A stretch of 42,500 nt of DNA from Neocallimastix lanati (nom. inval.) (Eukaryota; Neocallimastigomycota; Neocallimastigomycetes; Neocallimastigales; Neocallimastigaceae), in the NCBI GenBank assembly GCA_016946835.1, contig JACVTC010000078.1:187501-230000 (forward strand), written 5' to 3'. The translations under genes were made by a program, and so were the position numbers. Numbering within the stretch: the stretch's first letter is position 1; the number at the start of each line of letters is the position of its first letter. The notes below the pieces were generated by a model. It was not told the origin of the DNA. It worked only from the letters and a program-made list of their open reading frames with translations, and ran no database searches. Positions 25,639 to 34,480 of the stretch are shown here, in pieces.

Positions 25639-26772
25639 ATGGATAGAAATAATTATGAAAATTATAACTCTTCAGGAGGAATGAGAGATAGAGGAGAAAG
25701 GTATACTCAAAGAAGTGGTGAACGTGAACGTGAACAGCAAAGAAATAGGGCACCAAGAGAAAATGGAAGACAAAGACAACCAAGTGGTAGAAGAGATGAT
25801 CCAAGAGGTGATAATTATCGATCCAATGGTTCAAGAAGAGATCAATACGGTGATAATGGTCCACAAATGCAACAAGCCTATTCTAAAGAAGATTCTTATA
25901 ATAGAGGGTATAATAATAATAGCAGTAACTCACTAGTCAATAGTAATACTAATCTACTTCAATCTCCTTTCCAAAACCCATACAAAATTGATTCTAATGC
26001 TTCAAAGACGACAGCTGTAATTGACCCAAATAAAGATAGATTAGAAGCTTATGCCAAATTAAAGAGTATTTCACCAGTAAAATTCTATATATCTATTATT
26101 ATTGCTATAATATTGACTGCAGTGTTAGCTATTATTGGTTTAATTTGTTTAAGTAAAAATGGTTTAGCTACAAGTAATATTAGAGATGTAACTACTGGTA
26201 TGGCTCAAGGATACTTATTCTATTGTGGTTTCTTATTTATAGCAATTCTTACTGGAATTTATGCCTTTTTTAAGAAATGGAATAACTTATTAGTTACTTA
26301 CGTATCTTTCTTATTTGTATCTTGTCTTTATTTGGCCTATTTCACTATTGAATTAGTTAATATTAAGTTTAATACAGTAGATATTATGAATACCCGTTGG
26401 AAGGATGAATTCTCTGATGAAATTAAGAGTACTATTCAAGAACAATTAGGATGCTGTGGTTATTATGACTCTGATGATGATGTTGGTAAATCTGGTGATT
26501 GTATTAATAATGATTCTTTAAGAAAAAGATTCTTTAATGATTCATTTGAATTTAGTCCAATTTCTTATGGTACTACTTTAAGAAAAAGAATGGTGCCAGC
26601 TGAAGGTAGTTGTGCTGAACAAATGAAACGTGTTATTGATAAGAATTTACCAATGTACATTATTATATTTGTTGTTTTACTTTTATTGAATATTGCCGCT
26701 GTTGTTGTAACGATTTTAGATATAAAACAATATTCAGATATCTTAAGAGAACTATCTAATCCATTTGCTTAA
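25639..26772 (+). CDS. Tetraspanin-family membrane protein with long Arg-rich N-tail
   Basis: 377 residues, one exon. Four membrane segments are visible at about residues 149-171, 191-210, 217-239 and 339-360. Between the third and fourth lies the large outer loop (about 240-338), which has the tetraspanin hallmark CCG motif at 272-274 (LGCCGYYD) and further cysteines at 288 and 325 for disulphides. Tetraspanins organise membrane microdomains and partner proteins. Odd for the family is the 148-residue N-terminal cytoplasmic tail: residues 1-70 are crowded with Arg, Gln, Asp and Gly (for example SGEREREQQRNR), and residues 85-110 are Ser/Asn-rich. Tetraspanin N-tails are normally short. The ATG follows GAGAAAA; an AATAAA sits at 26863-26868 as a possible polyadenylation signal. 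Codon use is clean and AT-biased, with no breaks. Confidence 0.85.
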   Translation: MDRNNYENYNSSGGMRDRGERYTQRSGEREREQQRNRAPRENGRQRQPSGRRDDPRGDNYRSNGSRRDQYGDNGPQMQQAYSKEDSYNRGYNNNSSNSLVNSNTNLLQSPFQNPYKIDSNASKTTAVIDPNKDRLEAYAKLKSISPVKFYISIIIAIILTAVLAIIGLICLSKNGLATSNIRDVTTGMAQGYLFYCGFLFIAILTGIYAFFKKWNNLLVTYVSFLFVSCLYLAYFTIELVNIKFNTVDIMNTRWKDEFSDEIKSTIQEQLGCCGYYDSDDDVGKSGDCINNDSLRKRFFNDSFEFSPISYGTTLRKRMVPAEGSCAEQMKRVIDKNLPMYIIIFVVLLLLNIAAVVVTILDIKQYSDILRELSNPFA

Positions 26773-26955
26773 ATATTTTCTTAAAAAAAAAAAATTATTA
26801 TTTTTTTTTTCATAAAACAATTAAAAATATTTTTTTTTATTTAAAAAAAATTAAAAAAAAAAAATAAAGGATGTTATTAGTTTTTTATATATCGTTAAAT
26901 TATTAAATAATAAAAAGTACATGTTTTTTTTTTTTTATTTATTAAGTTAAATAAA

Positions 26956-26998
<43 letters not shown>

Positions 26999-27192
26999 CG
27001 AATTAAAAAAAAAAAAAAATTTTTTTTCAATACAATAAATATTACAATGTTTAATTTTATACTTTATTATAATTTTTTATTATATTTATTTTATTATATA
27101 TATTTATAATTAAAATGTTTCAATAATTAATATTTTTATTTTGTAAAATGTTAAAATAAAATAAAATAATAATAGTAATTAATTAATAAATA
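26773..27192. other. 3' flank of the tetraspanin, AT-rich
   Basis: AT-rich 3' flank with a possible AATAAA polyadenylation signal at 26863-26868, an (AAT)n microsatellite at 26956-26996 and adjoining A and T runs at 27004-27028. I see no gene. Confidence 0.6.
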
Positions 27193-27357
27193 AATAAAAA
27201 TTAATAATAATAATAATAAGTTGATATTAGAATGATAATAGTAAATAAATAAAAATTAATAATAATAATAATAATAAGTTGATATTAGAATGATAATAGT
27301 AAATAAATAAAAATTAATAATAATAATAATAATAAGTTGATATTAGAATGATAATAG
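27193..27357. repeat. About 58-bp minisatellite x3
   Basis: Three copies of a unit contain AAAAATTAATAATAATAATA and AAGTTGATATTAGAATGATAATAGT. They differ mainly in the number of AAT units. Confidence 0.85.
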
Positions 27358-27363
27358 TTTATT

Positions 27364-27495
27364 TTTTATATTTTTATCTTGATTTATTTTTAATTTTTTT
27401 TTTTTTTTTATATTTTTATCTTGATTTATTTTATTTTATTTTTTTTTTTTTATATTTTTATCTTGAATTATTTTATTTTTTTTTTTTTTTTAAAA
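27364..27495. repeat. T-rich tandem repeat x3
   Basis: Three copies of TATATTTTTATCTTGATTTA (the last reads GAATTA) are separated by T-runs of different length. The array ends in a T-run/A-run junction. Confidence 0.8.
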
Positions 27496-27589
27496 AAAAA
27501 AAATTCATACAGCTAATAAATAAATAAATAAATAAAATTAAAGTTTGTAATAATAATTGCGGCTATAAAAAATTTTTTTAAAGAGATAA

Positions 27590-27905
27590 ATAAATAAATA
27601 AATAAATAAATAAAATAAAATAAAATAAAATAAAATAAAATAAAATAAAATAAAATAAAATAAAATAAAATAAAATAAAATAAAATAAAATAAAATAAAA
27701 TAAAATAAAATAAAATAAAATAAAATAAATAAAATAAAATAAATAGTAGAATATTAAATTTAAAGTACAGATTGAATAAAATAAAATAAAATAAAATAAA
27801 TAGTAGAATATTAAATTTAAAGTACAGATTGAATAAAATAAAATAAAATAAAATAAAATAAAATAAAATAAAATAAAATAAAATAAAATAAAATAAAATA
27901 AAATA
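27590..27905. repeat. (AAAAT)n pentanucleotide array with two seeded units
   Basis: Over 300 bp of AAAAT/TAAAA repeat is interrupted by two copies of a 57-bp unit. The copies begin TAGTAGAATATTAAATTTAA (27744 and 27801) and contain AAGTACAGATTGAA (27763 and 27820), the seed also seen at 22154. The minus-strand open frame across it (Phe/Tyr/Ile/Leu) is a translation of the repeat and is not a gene. Confidence 0.9.
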
Positions 27906-27956
27906 ACAAAGTTCCCTGACAATGATTGAATACTAACAAAAAAAAAGGATTTTTAA

Positions 27957-27985
27957 ATTCTGAGAAGAACCCTTCTTCTCAGAAT
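27957..27985. repeat. 13-bp perfect hairpin
   Basis: ATTCTGAGAAGAA, loop CCC, then TTCTTCTCAGAAT. It lies between the (AAAAT)n array and the telomere-like repeats and is much richer in G and C than its surroundings. It could be the end of an inserted or transcribed element. Confidence 0.8.
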
Positions 27986-27997
27986 GATCATTAACTC

Positions 27998-28010
27998 TAA
28001 CCCTAACCCT
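27998..28010. repeat. Interstitial telomere-type repeat, (TAACCC)2
   Basis: TAACCCTAACCCT, preceded by a degenerate unit TAACTC. TTAGGG is the common fungal telomere unit. With only about two units this may be chance, a repaired double-strand break or a decayed telomere seed. Confidence 0.5.
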
Positions 28011-28415
28011 CTCTATCGTCATGAAACTATCACAATACAATTAATTTGATATATGATATCCGTCGATTATTCCATTTGTAATCCTAATGAATTCTTCTTT
28101 GGATTCTTTTTAACGAGATAGGATGGATTCTAGAGTGGTTTCCAGAGAAGAATTAGGAATAATTAATTTCATATTGTTTGGAAAGTTTCTCCTAATTAAA
28201 TTTTATATAATAAAACTGTTTAACTTCATTTAATGAAAAATTCGGCTTTATATAATGAAGAACTTTCAGTAAAGGAATACTTTGTTTGTCATGTGAAATA
28301 AATATTTTTTAATTTGTAAATACTATAAAAAATAAATAAGGAAAATAAATTCGAAAGTCTAAAAATTTGAGTCCTTTCGTTTTTCGTTATCTTTTTGTTA
28401 ATATTTAAAAACTAT
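28011..28415. other. Unassigned, less AT-biased sequence
   Basis: Base composition resembles decayed coding or mobile DNA, but I find no domain and no frame longer than a few dozen codons. An imperfect inverted repeat (AACTTCATTTA... / ...TAATGAAGAA) lies at about 28220-28265. Confidence 0.4.
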
Positions 28416-28419
28416 AATA

Positions 28420-28890
28420 CCTCAAAACTAAAGAATGTTTTATTTTCTTCATCTTCATAATATACATTACAGTCAGCCGCTACAATGGAATCATTTTCAA
28501 TTAAGTATAAACAACAGTTTGTAGTACTATTACATTTATATTTAGGATTAGATTCATATGTTCCTTTAAAAGGTTTTCCATATTCTTTATAAGCTATTTT
28601 AACAATTCTATCACCAGTAGAAATAACATATTGATAGAATAATAGAATATTTTTATAGGTACAAGGAACATATACTAAATAGTCTTTTTTTTTTTATTTT
28701 GTTACAATTAATGTCATAAATTGTACAGTAAATTTTATTTATATAGGCTAAACAATAATTATTTTCATTTTTTATTTCTCCCCATACTCTTGTTTGTTTA
28801 ACTTTAGAGTATAATTTTGTTTTTTCCTTTGAAATTATTAATTCATAAGGTTTTACAGAATTTCTTTTTCCAAGATAATAATTAGTATTA
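28420..28890 (-). pseudogene. Broken gene for a Cys-containing, probably secreted protein
   Basis: On the minus strand one frame reads about 70 codons beginning NTNYYLGKRNSVKPYELI and ending YDINCNKIKKK at a poly(A) run (28685-28694). The next frame continues with LVYVPCTYKNILLFYQYV and then KYKCNSTTNCCLYLIEN, with cysteines spaced as in secreted proteins. It ends in DEENKTFFSFE. The last part loosely resembles KCLSYSNN...FSFKNE in the C-terminal region of the PI-PLC gene at 34481-36654 (Cys, acidic stretch, then FSF). That may mean a related lectin-like module, but the similarity is short. No start codon, signal peptide or intact frame is seen, so it is called a remnant. I do not recognise the family. 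Confidence 0.5.
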
Positions 28891-29459
28891 TATATGGAAT
28901 ATATATATAATAATTAAATATAATAACCATATTCAAAAGTTACACACCATCTAATAATTATTTTTTTAGTAAAGTCTCTCTATGTATTTATAAAACTTTA
29001 AATGTATTAATCTTTTTTAAAATAACTCAATTTAAAATAATAAACTAAAATAGTAATACATTTTTCTTTAGTTTTATCTTTTAAAATAAATAAATTATTG
29101 ATTTAATAGAAATAAAAAATATATTTTATGTTTGAACTATACGATAGGAGTGATTTGGGAACCAATTCTTATTTAATATTGGAAAACAAGAATTAGAGGA
29201 TAATAACAACTCATATATATTGGGGGTCACGATTACCTTTTAAATATTGTATGCTAATTATCGAATAATAATGTAATATCAATGACATTTAGGAAGAATA
29301 CCAATTTATCATATAAATATATATCTGTTGGCTGTTGGTTAAAAATTTTTTATATAAAGAAGTAACGCATTATCTTCCTGTACTTAAAAATTTTAAAAAA
29401 AAACTGATTAATGCAATATCTATTTGCTGTAAAATACGGATAATTCCTGCTTAGTTTTC

Positions 29460-30200
29460 ACTTTATAAGAAAAGCATAACAAATAATTCAGATAATGAAA
29501 TAAAAAGTAGCAAGAAGACATAAAAAGAAAACATATTCAGAAATATAGTATTTTTTATGGGAATCAAGAATTAAATATTGATGAAATGTACAATAAGAAT
29601 TGCTCATCAGATTCTATGAATGATCTATCAATTCAAAAGAAAATAAAAACGATATTTATAAGTGATACCTTAGTATTAATTATTAATATGCGTCCGTCAA
29701 TTAAAGATTCTATTAATCTTGCTATACATAATTAAGTTATCATTCTTTCTATTAGATTATCAAATTTTAATTATTAATATCGAAATAAAAAAAACTTTTT
29801 TTTTTAAGCAATCCAGTAAAGTTTTAATATCTTTTAATTTATTTCGAAAAATTTTAGGAATTTATGAAGTTACTAATACATAGAAGAGTCAGAAAAAACT
29901 TTTATTAAATAGATATTATTAAGGAAAACTAAATATTTTAAATTATATGTTTGGCAAAAATGAAAAAAAGGTTTCGTTTTAAGAGTATAAATGTAATAAA
30001 TATTGATATTCCATTGAATATTGTTTTAATTCCTGAAGAATTCACGGACGAATTGATTCTTTTTGAATATATAAATATTATTATTATGTTATTATTAGTC
30101 AACAACCAACATTATAAACTAAAAATCATTACTGGCAGTTTCATTATTACAAGTAATAGTCGTACAAGTTCAGCTCAATTGGTTCATCTCTAGCGTTTAC
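29460..30200 (+). pseudogene. Remnant of an unidentified coding sequence
   Basis: Several stretches have protein-like rather than AT-noise composition. One frame of about 75 codons from about 29521 contains NIDEMYNKNCSSDSMNDLS and LVLIINMRPSIKDSINLAIH. A second frame, 29960-30070, reads RFRFKSINVINIDIPLNIVL followed by PEEFTDELILFEY. Stops and shifts separate them. I do not recognise a domain. It could be a decayed transposon or a host gene. It lies 600 bp from the broken secreted-protein remnant, in the same non-functional block. Confidence 0.35.
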
Positions 30201-30209
30201 TAATTAGAT

Positions 30210-33200
30210 TTTATGATAATGAAATGACATTTTATGGATACCCTATTATGAAAATATATAATGACTAAAAGAAAAATTGAACTATGGTGTCCGTATTGAA
30301 AAAAAAAAAATAAAGTAGTCGATATTTATTTGCTTATAATACCGGTTTAATATTTTCCATTAAAAAAAAATTTCTATTTCTTTGTCAAGTTTTTAAATAT
30401 AATGAAAATATATATATAACTTGGAATAAATAAATATTCAACTATGGAAATTAAATCTCTTAAGTTTGTTAAATCTCAATTTTATGAAAATACTATTTTC
30501 TTTCTTGATAAGTACTCTATATCTAAATTTCAAATTATACTTTTCTCAAAATTCCATTCATCAATGATTAATTACTTCTACTTATTATATTTAATCTGCA
30601 TTATAAATTTAAAAATTTTTTATTATCATTTTCAAATTTTCTGTTGTAATAACTTTTATATGAATAACAAGGCCCCTTTAACTTTTATTTAAAAAAAATA
30701 TTTTACAATCATGTTTTTTTATTAGATTTAGTTTATCATAAAAGAAAGATTCAGTAGTAAAAGATAAATTTTCAAAAGATCCAAATTTACTAACATTAAT
30801 ATACAATAAAAAGTACAATTAAAGACTTAGTACATTTTTTTAGATGTATCAGTATCTGATAAAGCTTTATATATACAAGATTATATAATTGAGTAAATAG
30901 AATATATAAATAATATACTTCTTTTTAAAAAACATTTGGACGGTTAGCTATTCACTATATCTTTAAATATGAGTGTCAAAAATATTTCGCTAAATATAGG
31001 CACTTCACTTTAAAATAGAAAGCATTTTAAAAGTTCCTTATAGAAATTTTGCAGTTTCCAATTTTAATATAGGATCACAGTTTTAATTATTAAAAAATAA
31101 TTTATTATAGCATAAATGTTGAAATAAGATTTTATGAGAAAACGGTGGATAATGTTTATTATTATATATAATAATAATTTATGATAAAATAATGCAGTAC
31201 ATTAAAATAATTCTTAGGGTTATGTATAGATAGGTATGTATAAGTAGTTTTTTAAAATTAACAATGTATGTCTTTCAATTAAAATAAATTAAGTATAAAA
31301 AAATAAGATTTTTAAAAATTTAAAATTTATTGAAAATCGAAATAACAAAATTACCTTATTTCAATTAAAATTATATATATATATATATTTTTTTTTATAA
31401 TGGCAATTATTGCGAACCTTAATTTATTAAAATATTTATTTATTAAAAAATTATTAAATAAATTAAAAAAAAAAAAAAATATTTGTCCAAATTTGAACAT
31501 AATAACTTTTGAAATATTGATATTAAATAAAGTAATATTCAAAATAAAATATATAAATAAATAAATAAATTAAAAAAAATTCCACAATTAAAAATATTGA
31601 AAATCGAGATTTAATTCTTAATAAGTAATTTAATGATAGATCTTTGAAAATTTCCGCTTTAGTTTAATGTAAGAGTATTCATTAAATCTGTTTCACTTTA
31701 TTTAAAACAGCCATATTATTTTAGGTTAAAAAATTTAATAATCTTAAACAACGAATTATATAAGTGCTGATAAGAATTAATAGAGTAAATATTTTAAAAA
31801 ATTATAATTCATAAATAAGAACATATTATTTTTTAATTTTACTAAAATTACTATAATGTAATATTAATTTAACGTGTTTACTATAAATAATATTAATTTC
31901 AAAATGAATATATAGATAATTTAAATTTATTTCTCTTAGATTATTTATGGTGCATTATTTATATTTTAACAGTAACTATATTTACAGTTCTACAACATCT
32001 GGTAAATTAATATAAATTTTATTTCAAAATATTTATATATTTAAATAATTGTACAATAATTTGAAAATACATTTGTATATATGGATTGTTTATATTGCAT
32101 ATATAATAATATAGATAGAAATCTAATTTATTCATAATAACTATTGAAAATTTTTAAAATTAACAAAAAAAAAAAAAAAAAAAAAAAAAAAAACAATTTA
32201 ATATTAATTTTAAAACAGTGGAAAATTAATATTAAATTAAAATTTAAATTTTTATTAAAGTTTAATAAATAATTAATAATTTAAATAAATTGTTTATTAT
32301 TTATCAAATATAATTCTAATAAATGGAATAAAATATATAATATATATTCCAAATTGTAAAGTAAGTACAATTTCTTTGGGAGCATTAAATTTTAAATTGA
32401 TCAAAATTAATTATATAATTAACCACTAATTTTAATGAAAAATAGAATATACCATAGATAAAATTTTTATTGATAATATAGTTCAAGAACTGCTAGAAAT
32501 AAACTTAAATTAATATATAATAATATCCGGTAAAAATTAATAGCTTGATTTATATTAATACTACATATATGTTTTACTATTATGATATAATTGGGGTATT
32601 TTAGATACTGCGATACTGATATTATTTTCAATTTTATTTAAAGCAATAATTGAATATTACGAAATATAGTACTTATTTCAATTATTTAAAACATAAACAT
32701 ATTTATCATTAGGTAAACATTTATAAATATTTGTCTAAAGGTATATAAAACTAATACAAATTTATTGTATTATATTATAGAAATTACTAAATAATAACAA
32801 TAAATATATATTTGAATTTTAAATAACTATTGAGAAGTTAATAGAACAGCAACAAAAGTTATTGAATTAAGTAATAAAAATAAAGAAGGCATTTTCATAA
32901 TTTATATTATTATTTTATTTAGTTTATATTTAGTTCATGCACTATATAATAAATAATATTTAAATTTATTTATTATTTACACTTTATTATGTTTTCGTTT
33001 AAAACATAGTATCTATTAATATTTACGGTTAAACGTATTGACACGGATAAACATTTATAATATTATAATTTACAAAACCAAAATTTCGTAAGTACAGATA
33101 TTATATTTGAATTATAATAAAATATATTTCAGAATATAATATTATAGTATAAAAATAAATTGAATTTTAATATATTATTAATAATAAATATCTAAATATT

Positions 33201-33300
33201 TAATATCAATAAAAATAAAATAAAAGTGAAGATAAATATTTGAACAACTTCAAGTAAAATACATAATAACCATATCAGATTTAAATACTTTGAAATTTAT
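30210..33300. other. AT-rich intergenic DNA, no supported gene
   Basis: The only longer frames (for example 30444-30692 plus, Phe/Ile/Tyr-rich with no motif) look like noise. There is a poly(A) run at 32165-32193. Composition is slightly less repetitive than in the deserts upstream, so old decayed sequence may be present. Confidence 0.5.
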
Positions 33301-33311
33301 AAGTAGTCGCT

Positions 33312-34008
33312 ATGTTGTTTTGCTTTTTTTTTTTTAGCTATATATACATGTTTCGTATTGTTTTCTCAGTGTGGCTACTCTCAGATTATAACGATTGAAT
33401 CGGATGATATTCCTTATAAATATATTTATCACTTAAATATCACTACCAATTCTGTTGAGGAATGTGAATATTGTAATACAACCATATGCAGAGGTTCATT
33501 TTGTTTTCAAGCAGATAAGATATTCAATTTACCATTTATTGAAATTCCAATTAATAGTAACTTTTCACAATCAAATAATAATAGTATGGATTGCAAAAAG
33601 TGTAACCTTTCGAAAACCAAAAGGTATATATTATATCCGAATGTCTTATATCACGATCCTGCTATAGATAGAGAAGTTTCAACTGAATGTAGTAAGAATG
33701 AGCAATGTTTTACAAACAAATGCGTAAATAATACTTGCGTAACCAATGAAAATGCGGATATCAAGCGTTGTATGTTCATAGGTTGTGGTAAATTTATTGG
33801 GGACCCTTGTACTAATAATGACGAATGTTTAGATGGTGAGTGTAACGAAGTATGTTATATACCAGATCCTCCTAAGGAAAAAGATCCAATTGATGACGCT
33901 TTATTATTTCTGGTTATGTTTGGTTTATTGATTTCTATTGCAATTATTGGAACATGTATGGGTTGTCGTAATTCTGGTAATAAATCTAGTAAAACGGAAT
34001 CCTATTAA
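33312..34008 (+). CDS. Cys-rich single-pass membrane protein, signal-peptide frame off by one
   Basis: The open frame from 33358 encodes 216 residues. About eighteen cysteines occupy the outer part, including two C-x5-C-x4-C-x(3-4)-C units at residues 111-127 (CSKNEQCFTNKCVNNTC) and 151-166 (CTNNDECLDGECNEVC), a disulphide-rich repeat pattern. N-glycosylation sequons (NIT, NTT, NFS, NNT) fit secretion. Residues 181-200 form one membrane helix, followed by a short polar cytoplasmic tail. The frame from 33358 lacks an ATG. An ATG at 33312 begins a hydrophobic leader but lies one base out of frame; the shift falls in a 12-T run (33324-33335). With one T fewer the leader would be a good signal peptide. 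So this is either a real recent break or an assembly error. I do not recognise the ligand or function; it would be a type I surface protein. Confidence 0.6.
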
Positions 34009-34480
34009 GAATTCAATAAAATTAAAAATAAACTTTATTAAATATATTTAATAAATTTAATAAGTAAAAAATTTTAGTATTAAAAATATATTATCTATAA
34101 ATTTTAAGAAGTTTATTAAATATATTTAATAAATTTGATCTGCAATAAGTTTTATATTAAAAAAATATTATCTATAATTTGTACTCCAAATTATATAATA
34201 AATTTTTAAAAATTTAATATAAAATTTAAGATACAAAGGAAATATTGTTTTATATAATTAATTAAAGCACTTATTTATATGTTAACAATAAGAATAAGAT
34301 TATAATTAATATTGAAATATTAAAAAGTTATAATGCTTAAATATATTATCATTCAAGTATATATTTATATATAAAATGATTTTTCTTATTTCCTATTAAA
34401 AAAATTATTCAATATAAATATAAATATTAATCTATATTATTCATTAAGTCTGTAAATTACAAACCATAGAAACTTAAAAA
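34009..34480. other. Spacer between the Cys-rich and PI-PLC genes
   Basis: AT-rich, with a repeated segment of about 25 bp: TTATTAAATATATTTAATAAATTT occurs at about 34036-34059 and again at about 34111-34135, each followed downstream by a related AAAATATATTATCTATAA-type stretch. No coding signal is seen. It should hold the terminator of the first gene and the promoter of the second. Confidence 0.5.

Noticed and set aside
25589-25864. Minus-strand 91-codon frame and an overlapping plus-strand frame at 25715
   Set aside because: Both are shadows of the tetraspanin N-tail.
27578-27922. Minus-strand 114-codon open frame rich in Phe, Tyr, Ile and Leu
   Set aside because: It is the translation of the (AAAAT)n array; no gene-like composition.
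30444-30692. 82-codon plus-strand frame rich in Phe, Ile and Tyr
   Set aside because: No motif or clear gene context; such frames are expected by chance in this composition.
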